From assembly GCF_016862895.1 (NCBI RefSeq), contig NZ_BONV01000036.1, positions 62,001 to 126,000 on the forward strand: a DNA stretch of 64,000 bases, given 5' to 3'. Origin of the DNA: Planotetraspora kaengkrachanensis (GTDB lineage: Bacteria; Actinomycetota; Actinomycetes; Streptosporangiales; Streptosporangiaceae). The position numbers and the translations under genes were made by a program. A model generated the notes under the pieces. It saw only the letters and a program-made list of their open reading frames with translations, was not told the DNA's origin and did no database searches. Positions 34,337 to 45,019 of this stretch are shown in pieces. How positions within the stretch are numbered: the first letter of the stretch is position 1; every line of letters begins with the position of its first letter.

Positions 34337-34738
34337 ATGAGCGAATTCGAGCGGTCGCGCAGGATGCCGGCCTCCGCAGAGCAGGTCTTCGAGCGGGCGT
34401 GCGACCTCGACCGGCTCGACGAGTGGCTTCCTGGCGACCTGCACGTCCACCCGGAGGAGCTGCCCGCCGTGACCGTCCACGAGGACCGGACCGGACACGA
34501 CGCCCGTGCGCTGCTCCGGGAGGACCGCGACCAGCTCCGGCTCGAATGGGGCACCCGTGACGACGACCGTTACGCAGGGTGGCTGCAGGTGGCCGGAATC
34601 GACGAGCGGGGAAGTGAGGCGACGGTCCACCTGTCGTTCTTCGGCAGGGGGCACACGCCGCCCGCCGCCCTCGTGGAGAAGTCACTCGACGAGAGCCTTG
34701 CGCGGCTCGAGGAGCAGGTGCGCGGCCGGACGGCCTGA
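34337..34738 (+). CDS. SRPBCC-fold (polyketide cyclase/START-like) protein
   Basis: 133 residues with the START-like arrangement: an opening strand and helix (FERSRRMPASAEQVFERACD), WLPGDLHV, then strands such as QLRLEWGT and ATVHLSFFG and a long C-terminal helix (LVEKSLDESLARLEEQV). Such proteins bind hydrophobic ligands. A GAGGAGG ribosome site precedes the ATG. There is no functional hint from the neighbours. Confidence 0.82.
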   Translation: MSEFERSRRMPASAEQVFERACDLDRLDEWLPGDLHVHPEELPAVTVHEDRTGHDARALLREDRDQLRLEWGTRDDDRYAGWLQVAGIDERGSEATVHLSFFGRGHTPPAALVEKSLDESLARLEEQVRGRTA

Positions 34739-34775
34739 GCGGGGCTCCCGCCGTCAGTGCTGTGGGCCGACCGGC

Positions 34776-34985
34776 CTAACGTGCTTGCGGCGACGGCGGG
34801 GGTTCCGCCTCCGCGGACGGCCCGGGGGCGTCGGGCAACAGCGGGACGAACGACGAGACGCGGGGGCCCGCCAGCCCCAGGACCTGGCGGATCCACGCCT
34901 CGAGTCCCGTCGGGTCCGGCGGGATGAGATCCGCCGCCTCGCCGTCCTGGTCGTGTGGTGCCGCCTCCGGCCGTGCCGAGCTCAC
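34776..34985 (-). CDS. Possible small protein downstream of the LLM gene
   Basis: A 69-codon frame starting with GTG 4 bp after the LLM stop. It has a plausible amphipathic segment (LEAWIRQVLGLAG) and a Pro/Glu-rich tail. No ribosome-binding site and no family recognised. It fills what would otherwise be a long 3' gap. Confidence 0.3.
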   Translation of the reverse strand: MSSARPEAAPHDQDGEAADLIPPDPTGLEAWIRQVLGLAGPRVSSFVPLLPDAPGPSAEAEPPPSPQAR

Positions 34986-34989
34986 CGCG

Positions 34990-35910
34990 TCAGCCGACGA
35001 GGACGGGGGCGAGCAGGCGCAGGTGCTCGAGTTGCTCCGCGAGTGTGCCGGCGAGTGGTTGGACGCAGACGTGGTCGGCTCCTGCCTGGTGATGTGCGCG
35101 GACGCGCTCGCCGATGGTCTCCGGATCCCCTGAGGGCACGATGGCGTCGATGAGCGCGTCACTGCCGCCCCCCTCGAAGTCGCGATCGGAGAAGCCGAGC
35201 TCCCGCAGGTTGTTGAGGTAGTTGGGCATGGAGAGATAGACCGCGGCGTACTTGCGTGCGACGGCCCGGCCGCGTTCGACGTCGCCGGTCACCACGACGG
35301 CCTGCTCGGGAGCGAGGACAGGCTCAGGACCGAGGACGTCGCGTGCCATCGCGGTGTGCTCGGGGGTGGTGAAGTACGGGTGCGCACCCTGCGCCCTGGT
35401 GCCCGCGAGTTCGAGCATCTTGCGCCGCAGAGCCGCGAGGACTCTCGGCGCGGCCGGAGCGGAGGGCACACCGAACGAGGCGGAGTCCATGGCGTCGAGG
35501 TAGTCGCGCATGGTGGCCACCGGTCGGCCGTAGTCGTGGCCCCGCGTCGTCACCAGCGGCGCGTGGCTCACGCCCAGGCCGAGGAGGAACCGGTCTCCCC
35601 ACGCCTCCGCGAGCGTGTTCGCCCCGTTGGCCGTCGCCACCGCGTCACGCGCGTAGATGTTGGCGATGCCGGTGGCGACCTGGAGTCGCCGCGTGGCCGA
35701 GAGCAGCAGCGCCGCCTGGGTCAGCGCCTCCCTGCTCGCCGGGGTCTCGCCGAACCACAGCGCGCCGTAGCCGAGGTCCTCGATCTCCGCGGCCGTCCGG
35801 CGGACGGTCTCCGCGGACTCCGAGGTGAACGAGGCCAGCCACACTCCCGTACGGCCGAGGCGCTGCTTGACGGTGGACGGGCTCGCGGGTCGCGCCGCAC
35901 TGTCGGCCAT
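34990..35910 (-). CDS. LLM-class F420-dependent oxidoreductase
   Basis: 306 residues with the luciferase-like TIM barrel: LGRTGVWLASFTSE at the start, AEIEDLGYGALWFGE, a bulge region VATGIANIYARDA, and LLGLGVSHAPLV. The last part (GADHVCVQPLAGTLAEQLEHL) is typical of the actinobacterial F420 subfamily that includes MSMEG_4141. It uses reduced F420 or FMN on an unknown substrate. AAGGAG precedes the ATG. Confidence 0.9.
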   Translation of the reverse strand: MADSAARPASPSTVKQRLGRTGVWLASFTSESAETVRRTAAEIEDLGYGALWFGETPASREALTQAALLLSATRRLQVATGIANIYARDAVATANGANTLAEAWGDRFLLGLGVSHAPLVTTRGHDYGRPVATMRDYLDAMDSASFGVPSAPAAPRVLAALRRKMLELAGTRAQGAHPYFTTPEHTAMARDVLGPEPVLAPEQAVVVTGDVERGRAVARKYAAVYLSMPNYLNNLRELGFSDRDFEGGGSDALIDAIVPSGDPETIGERVRAHHQAGADHVCVQPLAGTLAEQLEHLRLLAPVLVG

Positions 35911-36029
35911 GCGGAGTGCTCCTTCGTGTGTCGTGCCCGGTCACCGGACCGGCGCCGGACAACTCAGCATGGCACTGCCGATGTGGCGACAACGGGCAGG
36001 GGTGGTCCCTCGGGGGTCCGTGTCGGGTG

Positions 36030-36863
36030 TCACAACATCTCCAGAGGCCGTCCCGCACGCGGCGGCGGGAACGCCGTGTCCAGCACCAGCAGGTCCTCCT
36101 CGGCCAGGCGGATCTCGAGTGCGGCGTGGTTCTCCTGCACGTGGGAGGCGTTCGACGCCTTGGGGATGGCGATGACCCCGTCGTCCCTGAGCGTCCACGC
36201 GAGCGCCACCTGAGCCGGGGTGGCGTCGTGCCGCTCCGCCACTCCGCGGATCGCCGGATGTCCCAGCAGCCGGCCCTGCTCGACCGGCGAGTAGGCCATG
36301 ATCGGGATGCCGCGGTCATGGCACCAGGGCGCGAGGTCGAACTCGCATCCGCGCCTGCACAGGTTGTAGAGGATCTGATCGGCCTGTACGGCCTGGCCGC
36401 CCGCCAGAGCCACGAGGTCCGCCATGTCGCCGGCGTCGAAGTTGCTCACGCCCCAGTGACGGACGCGCCCGGACGCGGTGAGCCGGTCGAAGGCGGACAG
36501 CGTCTCCTCCAGCGGGACGCGTCCCCGCCAGTGCAGCAGGTAGAGGTCGATCCGGTCGGTGCCCAGGCGCCGGAGGCTCTGCTCACAGGCCGCCACCGTG
36601 CCCTCGAGGGTGGCGTGGTGCGGCAGCACCTTGGTGACCAGGAACACCTCGTCGCGGCGCCCGGTGATCGCCTCTCCGGTGAGCCGTTCCGCCTCGCCCT
36701 GGGCGTACATCTCCGCGGTGTCGATCAGCGTCAGGCCCAGGTCAAGTCCGACCTGGAGCGCCCGGATCTCCTCCTCCCGAGATGAGCGGTTCTCGCCCAT
36801 GTGCCAGGTGCCCTGGCCCATGGCGGCGACCTCTTCGCCCGACGGAAGTTCGGCCATGCGCAT
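36030..36863 (-). CDS. Aldo/keto reductase
   Basis: 277 residues. Tetrad positions are visible in LIDTAEMY (Asp, Tyr), VFLVTKVLP (Lys) and LYLLHWRG (His). NADPH binding is suggested by AIPKASNASHV late in the protein, the usual phosphate-binding loop. Start ATG 36863 with a GGGAGG ribosome site. It belongs to a shorter AKR subfamily than the enzyme at 20964. The substrate is unknown. Confidence 0.92.
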   Translation of the reverse strand: MRMAELPSGEEVAAMGQGTWHMGENRSSREEEIRALQVGLDLGLTLIDTAEMYAQGEAERLTGEAITGRRDEVFLVTKVLPHHATLEGTVAACEQSLRRLGTDRIDLYLLHWRGRVPLEETLSAFDRLTASGRVRHWGVSNFDAGDMADLVALAGGQAVQADQILYNLCRRGCEFDLAPWCHDRGIPIMAYSPVEQGRLLGHPAIRGVAERHDATPAQVALAWTLRDDGVIAIPKASNASHVQENHAALEIRLAEEDLLVLDTAFPPPRAGRPLEML

Positions 36864-37060
36864 GACGTCCTCCCAGCCCGGATTCGCGTCAGCTGATGTT
36901 CTCCTGTTCCGCCTCCCTTCCCGGCCTGAACGGTGATTGGGCCAGGCGCGGGCCAAGACCGGGCAAAGTCATGTCGCCACGGTCCGTGTCGGCGCGACGC
37001 TCTATCGTCGCCGCGTGTCTCCTTGGACGCGGTGCCCGCCTATTTCCCTGGAGACCCAAG

Positions 37061-37621
37061 ATGAAGAAACTGCTGTGCGCCGGCGCGGTCATGGCCGGCC
37101 TGCTGGCGTCCGGATGCGGGAGCTCGGACAACTCCTCCAGCCCTGTCGCCGCGGACGAGTACAACGCGTCGCCGACCTCGCCGGCGTCGCCGACCGAGGG
37201 CGAGATGTCGCCGGGCTACTCCGCATCCCCCACCTCGCCGATCATGATGGCGCCCACGGGCCCCGCGAAGATCGAGGTGGCGGACACGAAGCTCGGCAAG
37301 GTCCTCGTGGGCCTCGAGGGTCGTACGCTCTACCTCTTCACGAAGGACAAGGCCGGCACGTCGATGTGCACCGGCGCCTGCGCGACCGCATGGCCGCCGG
37401 CCCTCACCCTCGGCGCACCCACGGCCGGTACGAGCGTCAAGCCTGAGCTCCTCAAGACGATCAAGCGCGACGACGGCATGACCCAGGTCACCTACAACGA
37501 CCACCCGCTGTACTACTACGCCAAGGACGAGAAGGCCGGCGACGTCAAGGGCCAGGACATGAAGGACTTCGGCGGCGAGTGGTACGCCGTGACGCCGGAG
37601 GGCAAGAAGGCCAAGCACTAG
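37061..37621 (+). CDS. COG4315-type secreted-repeat lipoprotein
   Basis: 186 residues: lipoprotein signal (AVMAGLLASGC), a Ser/Pro/Thr-rich linker of about 40 residues with SPTSPASPT-type repeats, then two copies of the PF03640 secreted repeat (GRTLYLFTKDKAGTSMCTGAC and HPLYYYAKDEKAGDVKGQD, given in part). Found across actinobacteria; the function is unknown. The two Cys in TSMCTGAC may form a disulfide or bind a ligand. Start ATG 37061. A long hairpin terminator lies downstream. Confidence 0.9.
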   Translation: MKKLLCAGAVMAGLLASGCGSSDNSSSPVAADEYNASPTSPASPTEGEMSPGYSASPTSPIMMAPTGPAKIEVADTKLGKVLVGLEGRTLYLFTKDKAGTSMCTGACATAWPPALTLGAPTAGTSVKPELLKTIKRDDGMTQVTYNDHPLYYYAKDEKAGDVKGQDMKDFGGEWYAVTPEGKKAKH

Positions 37622-37713
37622 CCAGGCCACCCCGGCAGACGGGCCGACCCCCTTCCGCGGCCTTCGCCGGAAGACTCCACGGACCCGGCACCCGACAGGT
37701 CCGGCTCGGCATC

Positions 37714-37753
37714 ACGACCGCCCCGGAGCGCACCCGCGCTCCGGGGCGGTCGT
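37714..37753. terminator. Strong hairpin terminator
   Basis: An 18-bp perfect stem (left arm 37714-37731, right arm 37736-37753) with a 4-nt loop, about 95 bp after the lipoprotein stop codon. Confidence 0.85.
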
Positions 37754-37867
37754 CGTCGTAGGGTGAAACAAAGTCGGGTTCGCCTCGCCTGCGCCGTCGG
37801 CGGCCCACTAGGCTTGTCGGCAATCCGCCCTGTGTCCGCGGCCGTTTCTCCATGGAGAAGGCATGTC

Positions 37868-38338
37868 ATGGCACAGGCGCCTGTGGTTCTCGAGAACGTT
37901 CTTGTCGGCATGGCCGACCTCTTCGGGGTCGACGGAGCCGCTCTCATGCTGCTCGACGGGCAGGATCGCCTGCGGGCGATCGGTGCTTCGGACGACGACG
38001 GCATCGCGCTGGAATCCGCCCAGGAGTCCGTCGGGGACGGTCCGGCCATAGCGAGCGCGGTCCGCGGCGACCTCATCGCGATCAACGATCTCCATGCGGC
38101 GACCCCACTGGGATTCCCCCATGTGGCGGCGCACGCCATGCCGGTACGGGCCGTCATGTCCGTGCCGCTCGTCGAGGACGCGGAACTCATCGGCGTCCTC
38201 GACTTCTACGCCAGGATCGGGCGCGAGTGGGGCCCCGCGGCGGAGCAGACCGGCTCCTGCCTCGGCGAGCTCATGGTGATCGTCCTGCGGGTTCTCGCCG
38301 AAAGCAGGACTGATTCCTCCCCGTCTGGGCAGATGTGA
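37868..38338 (+). CDS. GAF-domain protein
   Basis: 156 residues forming one GAF domain (VLVGMADLFGVDGAALMLLD; VMSVPLVEDAELIGVLDFY). GGAGAAGG precedes the ATG at 37868. It is probably a small sensory module acting with the GAF-ANTAR protein that follows after 65 bp. The ligand is unknown. Confidence 0.87.
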   Translation: MAQAPVVLENVLVGMADLFGVDGAALMLLDGQDRLRAIGASDDDGIALESAQESVGDGPAIASAVRGDLIAINDLHAATPLGFPHVAAHAMPVRAVMSVPLVEDAELIGVLDFYARIGREWGPAAEQTGSCLGELMVIVLRVLAESRTDSSPSGQM

Positions 38339-38403
38339 TGGCCGAGTCGCCAACTCTCCGCGACCGCGCCGGCGCTGAGGTGAGGTTCACGAGAGGAAAT
38401 GGA

Positions 38404-39132
38404 ATGACCCATATCGATCCGGAGGCGCTCGTCGCCAGTCTGCGCCGTCTGCAGAAGAACACGACGGCGACCGGGATCGTGCAGCACCTCGAGCGCATCG
38501 TGCAGGTCGTCGATCGGATCTTCGGATATTCGGGCGCCGGACTGATGTTCGCCGAGGAGGACCGCACGCTCCGGTACCTCTTCGCGACCGACGAGCGCGG
38601 CCGCAGCCTGGAGCACGCCCAGGCGATGACGGGCCAGGGGCCCTGCGTCGCCGCCTACGCCGGGGACACCGAGGTGACCACCGTCGATGTGCGGAGCGAC
38701 CCGCGCTGGCCCGATCTGCCCGAACTGCTGCACCCCGAGGTGCGCGCGGTGGCGGGCGTGCCCATAAGGCTGGGCGGGGTGCCCGTCGGCACGCTGAACG
38801 TCTATCAGGACACTCCGCACGACTGGGAGGACTCCGACGTCCAGGCGCTCCACGCGTACGCGCATGTGATCGAGCAGGTCCTGGTCGCCTCGATCGAGGC
38901 GGACGAGAAGGCGGTGCTCGCCGATCAGCTGCAGTACGCGCTCGACTACCGCGTGGTCATCGAGCGCGCCATCGGCTACCTCATGGGCAAGCACGACCTG
39001 ACCGCCACTCAGGCGTTCACCGGCCTGCGCAAGCAGGCGAGGGACAGCAGGCGGAGGGTCTCCGACCTGGCGGCCGAACTGCTGGGGGAACAGGGCCCGC
39101 GTGATGTTGCGAATCCAGATCACGTCGTTTGA
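38404..39132 (+). CDS. GAF-ANTAR RNA-binding antiterminator-type regulator
   Basis: 242 residues. GAF domain at about 15-165 (ERIVQVVDRIFGYSGAGLMF; AVAGVPIRLGGVPVGTLNVY) followed by an ANTAR domain (YRVVIERAIGYLMGKHDLTATQAF then LRKQARDSRRRVSDLA). ANTAR domains bind paired RNA hairpins and prevent transcription termination. The frame is open to 38335, overlapping the upstream stop, but the ATG at 38404 has AGAGGAAATGG before it. The STAS gene starts inside its last 32 bases, so the two are coupled. Confidence 0.9.
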   Translation: MTHIDPEALVASLRRLQKNTTATGIVQHLERIVQVVDRIFGYSGAGLMFAEEDRTLRYLFATDERGRSLEHAQAMTGQGPCVAAYAGDTEVTTVDVRSDPRWPDLPELLHPEVRAVAGVPIRLGGVPVGTLNVYQDTPHDWEDSDVQALHAYAHVIEQVLVASIEADEKAVLADQLQYALDYRVVIERAIGYLMGKHDLTATQAFTGLRKQARDSRRRVSDLAAELLGEQGPRDVANPDHVV

Positions 39133-39466
39133 GGGTGGAATCTCGATGACGGTCCGGGGCGATCTCGACGCGGAGGGGGCAGGGGAACTGCGGTTGTGCG
39201 TCTCCGAGGCCCTCCGGACGTACCGCCCCGGGCACATCGACCTCGAGCTGTCGGACGTCGGCTTCATCGACTGCGCGGGCTGCAGGACGCTGCTCTGGAT
39301 CAACCAGCGGGCGGGCGGGTGCGGCGGGACGGTGACCGTCGTCCGCCCGTCCTCGCTGGTACTGCGGCTGCTCCGGCTCCTGGAGTTCGATCGGGAGCTG
39401 ACCATCAGGAGCCTGCCGGAGGACACGACACCCATGAGCCTGGAGGTGAACCCCGGGCTCAACTGA
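39101..39466 (+). CDS. STAS-domain protein lacking the phosphorylatable serine
   Basis: 121 residues with an anti-sigma-factor-antagonist STAS fold ([39 protein letters not shown]). The usual D-S/x-S-G phosphosite reads Asp57-Cys58-Ala59-Gly60, so the serine phosphorylated by anti-sigma kinases is missing. It may act as a constitutively active antagonist or have another partner. GTG 39101 is followed by an ATG at 39104. It ends 22 bp before pyrD. Confidence 0.88.
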   Translation: MMLRIQITSFEGGISMTVRGDLDAEGAGELRLCVSEALRTYRPGHIDLELSDVGFIDCAGCRTLLWINQRAGGCGGTVTVVRPSSLVLRLLRLLEFDRELTIRSLPEDTTPMSLEVNPGLN

Positions 39467-39475
39467 CGCGGACGA

Positions 39476-39481
39476 TAGTCT
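39476..39481 (+). promoter_or_regulatory. Predicted -10 box (TAGTCT) of leaderless pyrD
   Basis: TAGTCT ends 7 nt before the ATG at 39489, the same hexamer and spacing as at 9868. Confidence 0.55.
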
Positions 39482-39488
39482 GGCCGCG

Positions 39489-40541
39489 ATGTATCGATTC
39501 GTGTTCACGCAGGTCCTGAGCCGCTTCGACGCGGAGGCGGTCCACCATCTGACGATGAGGCTGCTCCGCGTCCTTTCCACGCTTCCCGTGCTGAAGCGCG
39601 TGCTCCATGCACTCCTCGCCCCACGCGACGACTCCCTCAAGATCGAGGCCTTCGGCCTCCGCTTCCCCGGGCCGCTCGGGCTCGCCGCGGGGTTCGACAA
39701 GGACGCCCGGTGCGTCGAGGCGCTCGCCGCCTTCGGCTTCGGCCACATCGAAGTGGGCACGATCACCGCCCGGCCGCAGCCCGGCAACCCCCGGCCCCGG
39801 CTCTTCAGGCTCGTGGACAGCCGGGCGATCATCAACCGGATGGGCTTCAACAACGAGGGCGCGGCGGCGGCCGCGGCGCGGCTGCGCAGGCCCCGGGTGA
39901 TCCCCGCCGTGGTCGGGGTCAACATCGGCAAGACCAAGGTGGTGCCGGAGGCGGAGGCCGTACAGGACTACGTGACCGGCGCACGGCTGCTCGCGCCTCT
40001 CGCGGACTACCTCGTGGTCAACGTGAGCTCGCCGAACACGCCCGGCCTGCGCGACCTGCAGGCGGTCGAGTTGCTCCGGCCACTCCTGACCGCGGTCAAG
40101 GAGGTGGCGGGACGCACCCCGCTACTGGTGAAGATCGCCCCCGACCTCGCCGACGAGGACGTCGACGCGGTCGCGGAACTCGCCGTGGATCTCGGCCTCG
40201 CCGGAATCATCGCGACCAACACGACGATCAGCCGGGCCGGGGTGGCCAGCAACGAGACGGGCGGCCTCTCCGGCCGGCCGCTCAAGGAGCGGTCACTCGA
40301 GGTGCTGAGGCGGCTGCACAAGAAGGTGGGCGGCCGGCTGACGATCGTGTCCGTGGGCGGCGTCGAGAACGCCGACGACGTCTGGGACCGGCTGTGCGCG
40401 GGGGCCGGCCTCGTCCAGGGCTACACGGGCATGATCTACGAGGGCCCGCTGTGGGCGTCGAGGATCAACCGCGAGCTCGCCCGCCGAGTCCGGCGTCAGG
40501 GACACACGTCGATCGGCCAGGTCATCGGCTCCTCAGCCTGA
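39489..40541 (+). CDS. pyrD: Dihydroorotate dehydrogenase (quinone), class 2
   Basis: 350 residues. The N-terminal helical membrane-association segment ([20 protein letters not shown]) marks class 2. FMN and substrate motifs follow: [21 protein letters not shown] (in part), [26 protein letters not shown] with the catalytic Ser in [13 protein letters not shown], and [10 protein letters not shown]. It oxidises dihydroorotate to orotate with quinone in pyrimidine synthesis. It has its own leaderless promoter, separate from the STAS operon. Confidence 0.97.
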   Translation: MYRFVFTQVLSRFDAEAVHHLTMRLLRVLSTLPVLKRVLHALLAPRDDSLKIEAFGLRFPGPLGLAAGFDKDARCVEALAAFGFGHIEVGTITARPQPGNPRPRLFRLVDSRAIINRMGFNNEGAAAAAARLRRPRVIPAVVGVNIGKTKVVPEAEAVQDYVTGARLLAPLADYLVVNVSSPNTPGLRDLQAVELLRPLLTAVKEVAGRTPLLVKIAPDLADEDVDAVAELAVDLGLAGIIATNTTISRAGVASNETGGLSGRPLKERSLEVLRRLHKKVGGRLTIVSVGGVENADDVWDRLCAGAGLVQGYTGMIYEGPLWASRINRELARRVRRQGHTSIGQVIGSSA

Positions 40542-40549
40542 GTGTTGGC

Positions 40550-40566
40550 ATACCCTTGGGGGGTAT
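40550..40566. promoter_or_regulatory. CsoR-like copper-responsive operator
   Basis: The inverted repeat ATACCCTTGGGGGGTAT (6-bp arms, 5-bp centre) lies 19 bp upstream of the copper chaperone start. A/T-flanked C- and G-runs of this form are typical of CsoR-family sites. No csoR gene is in the window. Confidence 0.6.
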
Positions 40567-40585
40567 CAGCACCGGGAGGATGGAC

Positions 40586-40789
40586 ATGAGCGTGAAGACC
40601 TACACCGTCCAGGGCATGACCTGCGGCCACTGCGTCAGCTCCGTCAAGGAGGAGGTCGGCGAGCTCGCCGGAGTCACCGGCGTGGAGGTCGACCTGGCGA
40701 GCGGACGGCTCGACGTCGCCGGTGAGGAAGTCACCGACGAGGCCGTGCGGCTGGCCGTACAGGAGGCCGGTTACGAGATCGTCGCCTGA
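40586..40789 (+). CDS. copZ: Copper chaperone, heavy-metal-associated (HMA) domain
   Basis: 67 residues: a single ferredoxin-like HMA domain with the metal-binding motif MTCGHC ([13 protein letters not shown]) and the closing EAGYEIVA. It hands Cu(I) to the P-type ATPase encoded 32 bp downstream. The second of two in-frame ATGs (40580, 40586) is chosen for its 6-nt distance from GGGAGG. Confidence 0.93.
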   Translation: MSVKTYTVQGMTCGHCVSSVKEEVGELAGVTGVEVDLASGRLDVAGEEVTDEAVRLAVQEAGYEIVA

Positions 40790-40821
40790 GCCGTCTCACG
40801 CGGCCCGGGTCCGGAGGAGAC

Positions 40822-42953
<2,132 letters not shown>

Positions 42954-42957
<4 letters not shown>

Positions 42958-43156
42958 TCACCGCACTGTGGCGGTGATCAGCACCTCTTGATGGTGATCA
43001 CCGCACCCTTGGTAGTGATCACCGCACGCACCTTGGCCGTGATCATGCACAGGTTCGCGTGAACGCCCCGCCACCTGGGCCGACCCTCATCGTGATCATG
43101 CACAGGTTCGTGGAAATACCGCCCGGCCTGCGGAAACTCAGAGCGTGATCATGCAC
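42954..43156. repeat. 53-bp-period repeat array, locus 2, with a 20-21-bp sub-block
   Basis: Forward unit heads GTGATCATGCAC start at 43039, 43092 and 43145, exactly 53 bp apart; the first two extend to GTGATCATGCACAGGTTCG. Upstream, TGATCA-containing copies (TGATCACCGCAC and variants) start at about 42954, 42974, 42994 and 43015, i.e. 20-21 bp apart. The block fills the gap between convergent copA and the GH20 gene. Confidence 0.85.
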
Positions 43157-43163
43157 GCAGGGG

Positions 43164-44798
43164 TCACATGCTGGGACGGGTCGACTCGGCCGAGAACGTC
43201 ATCTCGTCGAGGTGGCTCATCACCTCGTGCACGAGCACGACCCCCGGCCGGTGCCGACGCCAGCCCGTGCCGCCTCGCTGCCACGGACGCGGGCCGGCGA
43301 GAGGCCGGTACTCCACCCCGAAGGCGTCCAGCCGTACGAGATGGGCGTCGAGACGCGGCAGGAACTCCGCGCGTACGGCAGGGCCGCCCGTCCAGGTGAT
43401 CTCGGCGGCCGCGCAACCGCGGGGCCACGCGCGATAGTCGAGCGTGCGGCTGTCGGGGATGCGCTCACTCCACAACTGGAACTGGGCGCCGATCACCCGG
43501 TCACGCTCCTCCGGCGTCCACTCGCTCGGTGCCGGGGCGAACTCTGCGACGTCCTCGACGGTGATCGTGTCGCCGATCGCCACGGGCTCCTCCTCGGAGG
43601 CGGCCTCGGCGTAGTCGAAGTACATCGGGAAGACGGGCGTCGCGACCACGTCGTGTCCCGCGCTCGCCGCGCGGCGGCCGACGCCCTGGCCGCGCCACGG
43701 CATGACGATCGTGTCCTGCCGCAACATGCCGCTGACGAACGCCTCGTCCCACACGACGGCGCGGCTGCCGCGCTCGGCCAGCACGTCCGCGAGCCGCCTC
43801 AGGAACCAGGCGTGCAGGTCGCCGGGCGTTTCCAGACCGAGTTCCGCCTGGTACGCGCGGATCTCGGGGGAGGCCTCCCAGTCGTCGAGCACGCACTCGT
43901 CGCCGCCGATGTGGAAGTACGGCACCGAGCCCAGCGCGCCGATGATCTCGTCGATCACCGTGGCCAGGAACTCCACGGTCGCGGGCAGGGGCGACAGGAT
44001 CGCGGGCGAGACACCCCAGCGATCGAGGACGTCGTACGGCTCGCCGGGCTTGGCGCCCAGGGACGGGTAGGCGGCCAGGATCGCCGAAGCATGGCCCGGC
44101 ACGTCGATCTCGGGGACGATCGTGACCGCCCGTGCGCGCGCGTAGGCGGAGATCTCCGCCAGGTCGGTCAGCGTGTAGTACCCACCATGCGGAAGCCCGT
44201 CGAAGGTGGGCTCGTCACCGAAGGGGCTGGTCGTCGTCTGTGCACGGTGGGATCCGACCTCGTGCAGCAGCGGGTACGCCCGGCTCTCGACCCGCCACCC
44301 CTGGTCGTCGACCAGGTGGAGATGGAGCCGGTTGAGCTTGTGGAGCGCCAGCAGGTCGATCATCCGCAGCACGTCCCGCTTGGGGAGGAAATGCCGGGAC
44401 ACGTCCATGTGGGTGCCCCGCCACGAGAACCCGGGGGCATCCTCGATGCGGCCTGCGGGGAGCGTCCACACGGCGCCGGGCAGCGGCGCAGACCGGAACG
44501 CGTCGGCGGGCAGAAGCTGCCTCAGCGTCTGCGCCGCGTAGAACGCGCCGGCAGGTCCGCTCGCGGCGATCCGCACCGATTCCGCCGTGATGGTGATGCG
44601 ATAGGCCTCGTCCCCCAGTTCGGGGTCCTGCTCCACCCGCACCGCCGCCGTCTCGGCCGGTCGCAGGTCCAGTACGGCCAGGGCCGTCCGTACGGAGTCG
44701 ACGAGATGGGCGGGGCCGGAGATCCCGGCACCCGGCGCGAGTTCGAACGATCCCGGCGCCTTTTCGGCCAGTTTGGGGCGGGGAAGCAGGTAATCCAT
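43164..44798 (-). CDS. Beta-N-acetylhexosaminidase, GH20
   Basis: 544 residues. A GH20b-like N-terminal domain (to about 120) and the catalytic barrel beginning at APGFSWRGTHMDVSRHF. The adjacent catalytic Asp-Glu pair is in FHIGGDECVLDDWE. It removes terminal GlcNAc from chitin or peptidoglycan fragments. No signal peptide is visible, so it probably acts on imported fragments in the cytosol. ATG 44798 is chosen; ATG 44810 and further upstream starts are in frame. The gene is flanked on both sides by 53-bp repeat arrays in inverted orientation. Confidence 0.92.
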   Translation of the reverse strand: MDYLLPRPKLAEKAPGSFELAPGAGISGPAHLVDSVRTALAVLDLRPAETAAVRVEQDPELGDEAYRITITAESVRIAASGPAGAFYAAQTLRQLLPADAFRSAPLPGAVWTLPAGRIEDAPGFSWRGTHMDVSRHFLPKRDVLRMIDLLALHKLNRLHLHLVDDQGWRVESRAYPLLHEVGSHRAQTTTSPFGDEPTFDGLPHGGYYTLTDLAEISAYARARAVTIVPEIDVPGHASAILAAYPSLGAKPGEPYDVLDRWGVSPAILSPLPATVEFLATVIDEIIGALGSVPYFHIGGDECVLDDWEASPEIRAYQAELGLETPGDLHAWFLRRLADVLAERGSRAVVWDEAFVSGMLRQDTIVMPWRGQGVGRRAASAGHDVVATPVFPMYFDYAEAASEEEPVAIGDTITVEDVAEFAPAPSEWTPEERDRVIGAQFQLWSERIPDSRTLDYRAWPRGCAAAEITWTGGPAVRAEFLPRLDAHLVRLDAFGVEYRPLAGPRPWQRGGTGWRRHRPGVVLVHEVMSHLDEMTFSAESTRPSM

Positions 44799-44843
44799 AC
44801 GCCGAATCATGCCAAACGGGCCGAATTGACTTCGCACCGCTCC

Positions 44844-44962
44844 CTGCATGATCACGGCGGACAAAGCACCAGGTCAGAGGGTGCGCGACCGAACTCGTGC
44901 ATGATCACGCACGGGAGAGTGGCAGGTCAGGGCGTGTGCAGCCGAATTTGTGCATGATCACG
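44844..44962. repeat. 53-bp-period repeat array, locus 3
   Basis: Reverse-orientation heads (GTGCATGATCAC and a first variant with C) start at 44844, 44897 and 44950, exactly 53 bp apart. Read on the minus strand the last two units share both head (GTGATCATGCAC plus an RTTCG-like end) and a CTGACCTG word in the body. They lie upstream of the GH20 gene. A G-rich GGGGCGCGGCGAG repeat follows to 45010. Confidence 0.85.
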
Positions 44963-45019
44963 GCGAGGGGGGCGCGGCGAGGGGGGCGCGGCGAGGGAGG
45001 GGAGGGCGCGGCGAGGGGA

